Source: Geomonas paludis (GTDB lineage: Bacteria > Desulfobacterota > Desulfuromonadia > Geobacterales > Geobacteraceae). Taken from it: a stretch of 64,000 nt of DNA. The notes under the pieces were generated by a model. It was not told the origin of the DNA. It ran no database searches and saw only the letters and a list, made by a program, of their open reading frames with translations. Shown here one piece after another: positions 53,474 to 60,567 of this stretch. A program made the translations under genes and the position numbers. The first letter of the stretch is position 1. Each line of letters begins with the position of its first letter. The stretch is taken from contig NZ_BLXY01000001.1 of assembly GCF_014193585.1 (NCBI RefSeq), forward strand, positions 925,033-989,032. Reading direction: 5' to 3'.

Positions 53474-53938
53474 CTACCTCCGCCATCCAGCCCAGACAGG
53501 GACGCCATTGTCATCGCGCAGTCTCAGGACGGCGTCTCCTTTCTTAACCTCCTGGGCTATGATGACGGGCTTTCCTGACATGGTAATCTTGGACCCCTTT
53601 ATCTCCAGCACGTCACCCTTCTCGATCCTGGTATCCTGCCGGTCTAGATACCAGGCCGGTCCCAGGTGAACCGATACAGTTTCTTGCTCTGTTTTGAGTT
53701 GCAGATGTATTCCTGCTCCCATCCCTTTGCGCGGTGTCATCCGGCCGATCGACTGGACCTCGCCGCGCAACGACTCGACTGTTGCGGGATTATACATCCT
53801 CTGGTACTCACCTTTCATACCCCAGCCCGCACTACCGCACCCGGCACCGCCGCACCCACGCGGTGCAGCCAGAGCCGCTGTCGAGCCAACCGCCATGACC
53901 AGTGCCACAAGAACTGCCGCTCTTTGTACTCTCTGCAT
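53474..53938 (-). CDS. Exported small protein of unknown function, last gene of the NosL operon
   Basis: This 154-residue protein has a signal peptide (MQRVQRAAVLVALVMAVGST), a Gly/Cys-rich start (GCGGAGCGSAGWG) and a beta-rich domain (SLRGEVQSIGRMTPRKGMGA ... DVLEIKGSKITMSGKPVIIA) that looks OB-like. It is predicted to be periplasmic. Its position at the end of the leftward operon suggests a role with the ABC exporter or the NosL proteins. No family function is known to me. Confidence 0.72.
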   Translation of the reverse strand: MQRVQRAAVLVALVMAVGSTAALAAPRGCGGAGCGSAGWGMKGEYQRMYNPATVESLRGEVQSIGRMTPRKGMGAGIHLQLKTEQETVSVHLGPAWYLDRQDTRIEKGDVLEIKGSKITMSGKPVIIAQEVKKGDAVLRLRDDNGVPVWAGWRR

Positions 53939-54035
53939 GACCTGCCTCCATTGTTAAGGTTTTACGGATGCCCCGGAGCCGGCAACGGCTGCGAGGTGAG
54001 GACTAATATCGTGATCATAGCGGTTGCACTCTCTT

Positions 54036-55034
54036 TCAACCTCGCAGACTTAGGCTGGAGTAAAGGATCTTGCAGGTCGCTGCACCGCTGAATATGAGCA
54101 GCGCAGCCAGCGCAGTTGCCGCAAGTTTATTTTGCAGGGCGGGCAGGGTCTCACCCAGGCTGCCCCGGTGACGGAAGGGATGTAAAACGCCTACGCCAAC
54201 ACCGGAGACCGCTGCTGCCAGGATGACAAGATAAAGCGGATAGCCGGCATAGTCATATTCCCCTTGCAGCAGGCAGAACGGGCAGTGGTGCGCTGGCAGT
54301 TCGTAGATGTAGAGAGAGATGACTGAGACGACAGCAACAAGGGTAATTGCAAAGTGGAGTGCGCTCAAGCCCGCAAAGAGATATGCCCCCTTTTTTCTCC
54401 GATAAAACCGAAGACCCGTCATAACGGTGACGATGCTACTGGTATAGAACAGCGCCAGCATCGGAAGCGGAGGGGGCGAGGCCATCCCGGGGCCAATGCC
54501 GGACGCATTGTTGTTGAAGAGGCTGCCGCAGCACGAAGTGATGACATCGGGTCGCAGTACCGTGAAAAAAACCGCTTGGGCCACTGTTTCGGCTGTGGTC
54601 AGTGGTGCCATCAGCAACAGCAGGAAGTACTTGGGCCTGATCAGCGGGTAGTCGTACCCCTGCTCGTCAGCGTGGTTAAGGATCAGCCAGATTCCCGCCA
54701 GGAAGAATGTCGTCAGTTTCAACAGGAGGGTGGGGTAGCCCAACCAATGGGCGGACAGGGTGCCGGCCGCGCACATGGCCCCCGTGAACAGGTGATAGAT
54801 GCTGTCCGCCACGCGCAAATAGAGGAACAGGGATACCAACTGGAAGGCCAGGAGGTAGCGGACCACGGTCGAGATCAGGTAGGTGCGGCGTTCCAAGGCA
54901 AGCTGCAACTCGCTGCCGCTGGTGATGTCCCATCGGCGCAGGATGAGGATGCCGTATCCGCACGCATAGAGGGTTATCAGCCCCATCAGCAGCGAGGAGA
55001 CGAGTAGCGCCAGGATGCCCGGGTGGAGAATCAT
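54036..55034 (-). CDS. Polytopic membrane protein with CC and CPFC motifs
   Basis: This 332-residue protein has about eight membrane segments. Two cysteine motifs face loops: TSCCGSLFNN (about residue 180) and HHCPFCLLQGEYDY (about 270). The CPFCLLQ segment resembles thiol-active loops of DsbB/VKOR-like proteins, but overall homology is not evident. The ATG overlaps the stop of the ABC ATPase gene (ATGA). A thiol- or metal-handling membrane component is a reasonable inference. Confidence 0.72.
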   Translation of the reverse strand: MILHPGILALLVSSLLMGLITLYACGYGILILRRWDITSGSELQLALERRTYLISTVVRYLLAFQLVSLFLYLRVADSIYHLFTGAMCAAGTLSAHWLGYPTLLLKLTTFFLAGIWLILNHADEQGYDYPLIRPKYFLLLLMAPLTTAETVAQAVFFTVLRPDVITSCCGSLFNNNASGIGPGMASPPPLPMLALFYTSSIVTVMTGLRFYRRKKGAYLFAGLSALHFAITLVAVVSVISLYIYELPAHHCPFCLLQGEYDYAGYPLYLVILAAAVSGVGVGVLHPFRHRGSLGETLPALQNKLAATALAALLIFSGAATCKILYSSLSLRG

Positions 55035-55717
55035 GACATCGTTGCCCCGGCAACGATACGGCCGTCGCGCAATTCCACCACCTGCTCGGCAAGCCATGAT
55101 TCGCAGATGATGGGATCGTGGCTGGCAATGATGATAGTGGTCCCCCGGGACTTGAGTTCCCTCATGATGCCGATGAACTCAAGCGACAGCTTGGTGTCCA
55201 AGTGCGCGGTCGGTTCATCGGCGATGATGACCGCCGGATTGTTGATGAGGGCGCGGGCAACCGCCACCCGCTGGGCTTCCCCGCCCGATAGCCATTCGAT
55301 CTTTGCCTCCGCACGTTTTTCGACGCCGAGCATGGCCAATGTTGCCTGTGCCCTGCCCCGCAGCGTGGAAAATTTCTCTCCGGTGGGATAGGCCGGGAGC
55401 ATGACGTTTTCCAGGGCCGTAATTCCCTTGATAAGGTTGCACTGCTGGAAGATGAAGCCGAAGGTGGTTCGGCGGATGTCGGTCAGGAAGCGCTCCGGCA
55501 GGCTGGTGATCTCCCGCTGCTTGAGGAATATCCGGCCTGCACTTGGTCGGGCCATGCATCCGATCAGTCCGAGCAGGGTAGTTTTCCCGGAGCCGCTTGG
55601 TCCCTTGAGGATGGTGGTCTGCTCCATGCGCACATCAAGCGAAACACCGCCTACAGCGGTGACCTCATTGGGGCGTCCGGCGTTGAAGACCTTGCTGATG
55701 TTGTGTATCGAAATCAC
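55031..55717 (-). CDS. ABC transporter ATP-binding protein (MacB/LolD type)
   Basis: This 228-residue ATPase has Walker A GPSGSGKTT (39-47), signature LSGGEAQRVAVARAL and Walker B VIIADEPTAHLD. Its sequence type is that of LolD/MacB ATPases that pair with FtsX-like permeases, and such a permease is encoded just upstream. These exporters act on periplasmic or envelope substrates by mechanotransmission rather than classic transport. The substrate is unknown. Confidence 0.9.
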   Translation of the reverse strand: MISIHNISKVFNAGRPNEVTAVGGVSLDVRMEQTTILKGPSGSGKTTLLGLIGCMARPSAGRIFLKQREITSLPERFLTDIRRTTFGFIFQQCNLIKGITALENVMLPAYPTGEKFSTLRGRAQATLAMLGVEKRAEAKIEWLSGGEAQRVAVARALINNPAVIIADEPTAHLDTKLSLEFIGIMRELKSRGTTIIIASHDPIICESWLAEQVVELRDGRIVAGATMS

Positions 55718-55727
55718 ACGGGCCTCC

Positions 55728-56861
55728 TTAGCGCATGACCGCGTCGGGATCGATGGTTGCCGCCCTCCAGGAGGGGACGATGGTAGTGATGGTGTAGGGA
55801 ACGACGGTTAGGATGAACAGCGTGACCACCTGCTGAAAATCGAGCAAGGGGGGCAGGCGGAAGGAAGGGTACAGGGTGGACCATCCCTTGAGGACCGGTG
55901 CAAAAAGGGACGCAGAGGTGTGGAAGACGTGCAGGTAAGCGAGGATGGTGCCAGCCAGGAAGGCGGTAAGCGAGATGGCGGTCCCCTCCCAGAATTTCAG
56001 CAGGAGGATATCGGACGTGTCCCAGCCCACCGCCTTCAGGATGCCGATCTCTGCGCGTTCTTCGGCCGAAAGCCCGGTCGCCTTGTCCCAGGCAAAGATC
56101 AGAAACGCCAGTGTCGCGGCGCTGAAGATGACGAGCATCAGGCCGGAACGCCAGCTAAAGACGGCATCATAGGTCCGCAGGATCTCGCTGCGCAGGATCG
56201 GACGGGCGTCGTGATGCATCCTCGTGATCTTCTCCACGATGGTCGCGTACTCCCGAGGGTTGCGCACCTGCAGGACGAGGTCGGTGGCCTGGTCTGCAGG
56301 GACCCCCGAGAAAAGGCGGTAATCCTGTTCCGAAATCAGTACCAAATCTGCCGTCAACAGTTGCGACTCCTGTTCCAGGACCTTCCTGACCGTGAAGGCC
56401 CGGGGCGCGCCATCGTGTCCCTGAAAGGCTACGGTGTCCCCGGTCGCGGCGCCCAGCATGCGGGCCACTGCACCGCCGAGGTCGACGTGGCCGGCCCCCG
56501 GAGGGTCCTGTGCCGGCACCATGAAGGTGTAGTTGGCAAGCCGCGTTCGGTCGTAGTGGTAGCCCCATAAACGTGGCTGCGCCGAACCTACTCCGTTGAT
56601 GCTGCCGATTCCCGCGCACCAGGACATGGGAACGGTCTGGTAGCGCCCGGCCTGGGTGCGCTGAACGATTATCTCGGGAGACTCCTGAAGCACCAGCATC
56701 GCCTCGCGCCTGATCGCCTCGGTGAAGAACAAAACCGAGGCGAGGACGAAGATGATCAGGGTGTAAACCAGCAGTAGTCCCCCGTTTTTCCCTTTACGGC
56801 GCAAGAGCGTGGCCAGGGTGAAATCGATGATATGCCGGTGTCGTTCAATCATGTGTGCCAT
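55728..56861 (-). CDS. ABC transporter permease, FtsX/MacB type
   Basis: This 377-residue permease has one N-terminal membrane segment (about 25-50), a large periplasmic domain (about 55-235) and three C-terminal segments, the FtsX/MacB layout. EERAEIGILKAVGWDTSDIL is a typical coupling helix. It pairs with the ATPase gene 10 bp downstream. The first ATG (56861) overlaps the previous gene; MIERH (56852) is an alternative start. Confidence 0.88.
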   Translation of the reverse strand: MAHMIERHRHIIDFTLATLLRRKGKNGGLLLVYTLIIFVLASVLFFTEAIRREAMLVLQESPEIIVQRTQAGRYQTVPMSWCAGIGSINGVGSAQPRLWGYHYDRTRLANYTFMVPAQDPPGAGHVDLGGAVARMLGAATGDTVAFQGHDGAPRAFTVRKVLEQESQLLTADLVLISEQDYRLFSGVPADQATDLVLQVRNPREYATIVEKITRMHHDARPILRSEILRTYDAVFSWRSGLMLVIFSAATLAFLIFAWDKATGLSAEERAEIGILKAVGWDTSDILLLKFWEGTAISLTAFLAGTILAYLHVFHTSASLFAPVLKGWSTLYPSFRLPPLLDFQQVVTLFILTVVPYTITTIVPSWRAATIDPDAVMR

Positions 56862-57159
56862 GTCGTGTCACCAGGTGGGGAGGAGGTTGGATCACCGCGC
56901 CGGTAGGGAAATGCTCCCATGACATGGGCGCGTCCTGGAAGGGCGTTGCGAAATCCGTCAGGGTCGGATGACGGGTGTAGCTGGCTTCGGTGCAAAGACA
57001 GAGATCGGTGAGCCGGAGTTGCCTCACCCGGGCCGCATTGCGGGCAAGCGCTTGCCGTGCTACCTGTTCCTCGGCCCGGGCGTGCAGGAGCATCCCAGCC
57101 AGTCCCAGCAACAGGGCGGCAAGCGTTCCCAGGAACATGGTGGAGCGTCGCGGTGCCAT
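56845..57159 (-). CDS. Small membrane-anchored protein
   Basis: This 104-residue protein has one N-terminal membrane segment (MFLGTLAALLLGLAGMLLHA) and a periplasmic tail with LCLCTEASYTRHP and MSWEHFP. It overlaps both neighbours (by 1 bp and 17 bp), which argues that it is a real operon member. CxC and several His could bind metal. No family was recognised. Confidence 0.68.
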   Translation of the reverse strand: MAPRRSTMFLGTLAALLLGLAGMLLHARAEEQVARQALARNAARVRQLRLTDLCLCTEASYTRHPTLTDFATPFQDAPMSWEHFPTGAVIQPPPHLVTRHGTHD

Positions 57160-57650
57160 CAGTCGAGCTGGTTCAGCAGCGTCGGTGTGACGTCGCGGAG
57201 GCGGATTATCCTCGTTCCCCGGTGGTCGTTGCGGAAGTCACGCGCCTTGGACTCACTGCCGAAGGGAATCAACTCTCGTCCCATGGGGCCGTAGACATCG
57301 CTGCCCATGACGTAATAGGCAGAGAGGCCGTTGACCTTGGTGAGGTCATAGTAGTCGGTGACAAAGACTGCTCCGATGTCGGCCGTTTTACGGCCGGGTG
57401 CGTAGCGGGACAGGTAGAGATAGTACTTGAACATGTCCTTGGCTCCATCGAAATGGACGGAGCTCCCGTCTCCAAACCGGATCTCTGCGGCGAAGCCGGG
57501 AAATTTGGCAACGAACATGCCGCAGACGGGGCATTTGTCTTTGGGGCCGACTGTGTGGGGCTGAAGACTGCCGGCTGAAGCAAGCGCAGCTCCGACAATG
57601 ATGAGGGCGATAAGCAAAGCCAGCCCTGACCGAAGTTGGCCGGCCATCAT
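57159..57650 (-). CDS. NosL-family protein, copy 1
   Basis: This 163-residue exported protein has an N-terminal membrane or signal segment and the NosL metal motif CPVCGM (Cys40, Cys43, Met45). NosL binds Cu(I) for nitrous oxide reductase assembly, but no nosZ is in this window, so a broader copper-handling or other metal role is likely. It overlaps the previous gene by 4 bp. A lipobox-type Cys is not evident. Confidence 0.87.
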   Translation of the reverse strand: MMAGQLRSGLALLIALIIVGAALASAGSLQPHTVGPKDKCPVCGMFVAKFPGFAAEIRFGDGSSVHFDGAKDMFKYYLYLSRYAPGRKTADIGAVFVTDYYDLTKVNGLSAYYVMGSDVYGPMGRELIPFGSESKARDFRNDHRGTRIIRLRDVTPTLLNQLD

Positions 57651-58156
57651 TGCCCACCTTTAGGCATCTGCGACCTTCTCATCTTGCGCCTTTCGCGGAT
57701 TTGCTTGGTGTCGCGGTACATGTCTTCGTAGGCCGCTTTCATTGCCTCATCGAAGGTAGCCATGGCGCCGCCGTTTTCCTTGGTGAACCCCTCCGCAGCC
57801 CCTTTTCCAGCGAACGCCCACTTGGCGTTACCGGTCATGACACCCGCTTTCTTCCCGCCAAGGACCCACACCGCTTTTTCCGCATCGATCAGTGCCTTGG
57901 TCTGATAGTCCCCGACTGTTATCGTCTTTGGTGCCTTGTCGATCTTGTTAGCCAGGTCCAGCGCTGCACAGTGGAGGCTGCAAGCGCCGAACGAGGTGCC
58001 GTCGTCGTATTCGATCAGTACCCTGCTGTGGGCGAATTTGCCCCTATCCATGCCACAGTAGGTACAGGACGGATGCCTCTCTATGTCGCCCCCCGCCGCA
58101 AAAGCTGCAGCGATGAAATTCAGCACCAGGATTAAAACGAAACACAGCGTTTTCAT
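57647..58156 (-). CDS. NosL-family protein, copy 2
   Basis: This 169-residue exported protein has a signal peptide (MKTLCFVLILVLNFIAAAFA) and the motif CTYCGM (Cys31, Cys34, Met36), followed by a second Cys/His pair (GACSLHCAALDL). The latter part includes a helical, basic tail (RERRKMRRSQ). The ATG at 58156 follows GGAGG. Two different NosL-like proteins in tandem suggest relay of a metal ion between them; this is inference. Confidence 0.85.
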   Translation of the reverse strand: MKTLCFVLILVLNFIAAAFAAGGDIERHPSCTYCGMDRGKFAHSRVLIEYDDGTSFGACSLHCAALDLANKIDKAPKTITVGDYQTKALIDAEKAVWVLGGKKAGVMTGNAKWAFAGKGAAEGFTKENGGAMATFDEAMKAAYEDMYRDTKQIRERRKMRRSQMPKGGQ

Positions 58157-58225
58157 GACTATCCTCCATGTAGTTCGCAGGTTGATTGAAGTTGCCGGCC
58201 GCAAGGCCGGTAAGCAGTATCCGCA

Positions 58226-58750
58226 TCACCGCGGATCGTCCTTTTCAGGACCGGCGGGGACAGCATTTGGCATGTTGAACTGCCGGTCGATGAGTTTTTG
58301 CAGCGTATCTGCCTGGATTGCTCCCAGAACTTTCTCCCTGATGATCCCGTTCCCGTCCAGGATGAAAACTGTCGGGAAGCCGAGTACCTGGTACTGCTTC
58401 AACATGCCGGCTCCTTCGTCTGCCAGCATTGTGAAGGTGATGGCGTTTTTCCTGGCGTACGCGGCAACGTCTTCTTTTGAACAGAGCTCGCCGATAGCGA
58501 CCATGGCGAACTTGTCGTGGGAGTACCGTCGGTAAAGGGGCTCCAGTTGCTTCACGTTCTCGCCGCAGCAGGAATTCGTCCAGAAATAGACGACAACGAC
58601 CTTGCCCTTGAGCCGGTGGAGATTCACCGGCTCGGCATTGATGTCGACGCCGGCAATGGCTGGCGCACGTGCTCCTATTTTGGTGTCGACGTTACTCTCG
58701 CATCCGGTAAAAAAGGCGAGGCACGCCGCCACTAAAATCAAGATTCTCAT
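58226..58750 (-). CDS. TlpA/thioredoxin-fold lipoprotein without a CxxC motif
   Basis: This 174-residue lipoprotein has a lipobox ending at Cys17 (FFTGC) and a TlpA-like domain (VVVVYFWTNSCCGENVKQLEPLY, then GFPTVFILDGNGI with the cis-Pro). The usual WCxxC is replaced by SCCGE: Cys61 and Cys62 are adjacent, and Glu64 stands at the second redox position. A normal CxxC disulfide is therefore impossible. It may bind metal or act as a reductant through a vicinal pair. Confidence 0.85.
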   Translation of the reverse strand: MRILILVAACLAFFTGCESNVDTKIGARAPAIAGVDINAEPVNLHRLKGKVVVVYFWTNSCCGENVKQLEPLYRRYSHDKFAMVAIGELCSKEDVAAYARKNAITFTMLADEGAGMLKQYQVLGFPTVFILDGNGIIREKVLGAIQADTLQKLIDRQFNMPNAVPAGPEKDDPR

Positions 58751-58958
58751 CAGGGGCCTCCTGCGGAATTATGACTCTGACGCCGGCATCTGGACCGGGT
58801 CCCGGAGGAGTCGCGGAGCGAGCCGGTACATCCAGGATCTTATCTCGGGCGCGTGTAGAGAATGGCGCACCGGTGCCCGTGGCGCAGCTGTCCGCATTTT
58901 CGGCAGAGAGGCTGGGGCAGACTTGGTGGCATTGTCGAGGTTTCAGGCGTAAGCGGGC

Positions 58959-59477
58959 TTATGCTTGTCGCGGAGGGGGCTCGGGCGGGTCGGTAAATCG
59001 TGAGTAAAGATGTGCGGGGTGGTTCGTAAGGCGGAGTTCCGCCTGGAAAATGGCCGAATGACCGGTGAAGTAATAGGGGAGGACGTCATAGCAGGAAAGG
59101 TCCGACAGGGCGACCGCATCGACATCACCGCAGGGGCAGCCACAGGAAGCTATGAATGTTCTTTTGCTGACCGGCTTTTTTTTGCAGCAGTCCGGGGTGG
59201 CTTCTTCTTGCGCCTGTTGCTGCCGCTTTTGACTGCAGCAGCAGGTGTGCGCCGCTCTGCTCTCGGGGGAGCATCCGCAGATGGAACAGTCGCCTGAACA
59301 CTCACGGGCAAAGGCAAACACCGCTTTATTGGCGTGCACGACGGCAGTCGCGAGCGGGCCACAGGCGATGAGCAGGTAGATCACTGACAGGGCTGCTGCT
59401 ATCAATCGCCGCACATAGGGCTTGGCGTTATGTCTCACAGCCGTTGCGATCAAGGAGACGTTCTCTCTTTTCGGCAT
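58959..59477 (-). CDS. Cysteine-rich membrane protein, first gene of the NosL operon
   Basis: This protein of about 172 residues has one membrane segment (about 25-47) and an extracytoplasmic domain with 13 Cys among about 70 residues, in clusters such as CSGDCSICGC, CCC, CC and CGCPC. Such density implies metal or Fe-S binding. The start is uncertain: the ATG at 59477 has no ribosome-binding site, and TTG at 59504 is possible. The 208-bp gap to the next gene (58751-58958) shows no supported gene. It leads the nine-gene operon. Confidence 0.65.
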   Translation of the reverse strand: MPKRENVSLIATAVRHNAKPYVRRLIAAALSVIYLLIACGPLATAVVHANKAVFAFARECSGDCSICGCSPESRAAHTCCCSQKRQQQAQEEATPDCCKKKPVSKRTFIASCGCPCGDVDAVALSDLSCYDVLPYYFTGHSAIFQAELRLTNHPAHLYSRFTDPPEPPPRQA

Positions 59478-59547
59478 ATTGTCGGCATATCTGTTCCACA
59501 ACAAGAGGGTGATTCAGGGCCGCCTCTGTCTGTTCTCCAGGTGGCCC

Positions 59548-59575
59548 AATATACATTCAAAGGGTTGAATGTCAA
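59548..59575 (-). promoter_or_regulatory. Promoter of the NosL operon with internal operator dyad
   Basis: On the minus strand, TTGACA (59570-59575) and TATATT (59548-59553) have a 16-bp spacer. A perfect 8-bp dyad ACATTCAA-AGGG-TTGAATGT (59553-59572, plus strand) fills the space between -35 and -10. ArsR/SmtB-type repressors use TTCAA...TTGAA dyads of this kind, so metal regulation is plausible. Confidence 0.7.
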
Positions 59576-59646
59576 ATATATTTTAGTAACACGTCCTCAT
59601 AGTGACGCCCCTGGTGCGGGAAGAATGACAATGGCAACCGGCCCTG

Positions 59647-59700
59647 TTGACGCTTTGAAACACCTTGGTAAGATGAACCTCTCGGCATCAGGGAGGTTCA
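59647..59700 (+). promoter_or_regulatory. Promoter and dyad before the DUF2459-type lipoprotein gene
   Basis: TTGACG at 59647-59652 and TAAGAT at 59669-59674 have a 16-bp spacer. A perfect 8-bp dyad TGAACCTC/GAGGTTCA (59674-59700) starts at the -10 and includes the ribosome-binding site. It could be an operator or, if transcription starts earlier, an RNA hairpin masking the site. Confidence 0.5.
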
Positions 59701-59701
59701 C

Positions 59702-60451
59702 ATGATGAAGCCAGCGTGTCGATGGGGGGCGATAATATGGCTGGTGCTGCTGGTGTTGCCGCTGAGCGGTTGCGCGGCCGGGGACAAATGGAAGTACCTG
59801 CCGGCAACCAAAGCGGAGGAGCGATCGATCTATGTCATAGCCCACGGTTGGCACGCGGGGATCGCGCTGCCGGTGGAAGAGCTCGGCGAGGAGTTGGGCT
59901 TCGTCAAGGAGTTCCTGCGCCCGGGGCGGTACTACGAATTCGGCTGGGGAGAGGCCGATTTCTACCAGGCGGACAAGGTGACCGTGCCGATCTTTCTGAA
60001 GGCGGTGTTCTGGAGAAATCCCAGCGTCATGCACGTCTTCTCCATGCCGGCTACCCCGGCTGAAGAGTTCCGCGGCACCGACCTGGTGGAGCTCAAGTTG
60101 TCAGAAACGGGGCTGAAGCACCTGAAGGACAGCCTGCGCGCCAGTTTCAAGCTCGACCCGGCGCAGCGCCCCTACCCGTTGAAGGGTGGCGCCCACGGTG
60201 AGTACCGTTTCTTCAAGGCGGAGGGGGACTACCTCATCACCCATACCTGCAACACCTGGACGGCCAAGGTGCTGGCAAGCGGGGGCGTGCCCATGGACAC
60301 GGTCTTCACGCTGCGCTCAGCGGGCGTGATGCGGCAGGCAAAAAAAGCGCGCAAGGAGTATCTGAGGCTGCGACCGTATGGGAAGGAAAACGGCGAGGCT
60401 CCCGGGGGGCAGCCTACACCCAGACGGGCAGAGCCGGCAGACACTAGGTAG
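59702..60451 (+). CDS. DUF2459/TIGR02117-type lipoprotein
   Basis: This 249-residue protein has a lipobox (VLPLSGC) and the family segments YVIAHGWHAGIALPVEEL, YYEFGWGEADFYQ and THTCNTWTAKVLASGGVP. Members are conserved in proteobacteria, often near unrelated genes, and their function is unknown. The pattern of a conserved His, Cys and Asn resembles papain-like hydrolases, but that is inference. GGGAGG precedes two adjacent ATG codons. Confidence 0.8.
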   Translation: MMKPACRWGAIIWLVLLVLPLSGCAAGDKWKYLPATKAEERSIYVIAHGWHAGIALPVEELGEELGFVKEFLRPGRYYEFGWGEADFYQADKVTVPIFLKAVFWRNPSVMHVFSMPATPAEEFRGTDLVELKLSETGLKHLKDSLRASFKLDPAQRPYPLKGGAHGEYRFFKAEGDYLITHTCNTWTAKVLASGGVPMDTVFTLRSAGVMRQAKKARKEYLRLRPYGKENGEAPGGQPTPRRAEPADTR

Positions 60452-60567
60452 TCTGGCACAAGGAATTACGATTTTCCGCATCCGTGACCGTCTGTCATAT
60501 CTGGTAGTATTACAGTGTCTAAATATAAGAAAGCCTTCCTTTTCTCCTTCTGGCACCGGAGCACATA

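Noticed and set aside
58751-58958. A 30-codon minus-strand frame with CRKCGQLRHGHRC
   Set aside because: The zinc-knuckle-like string is tempting, but there is no ribosome-binding site and the frame is very short.
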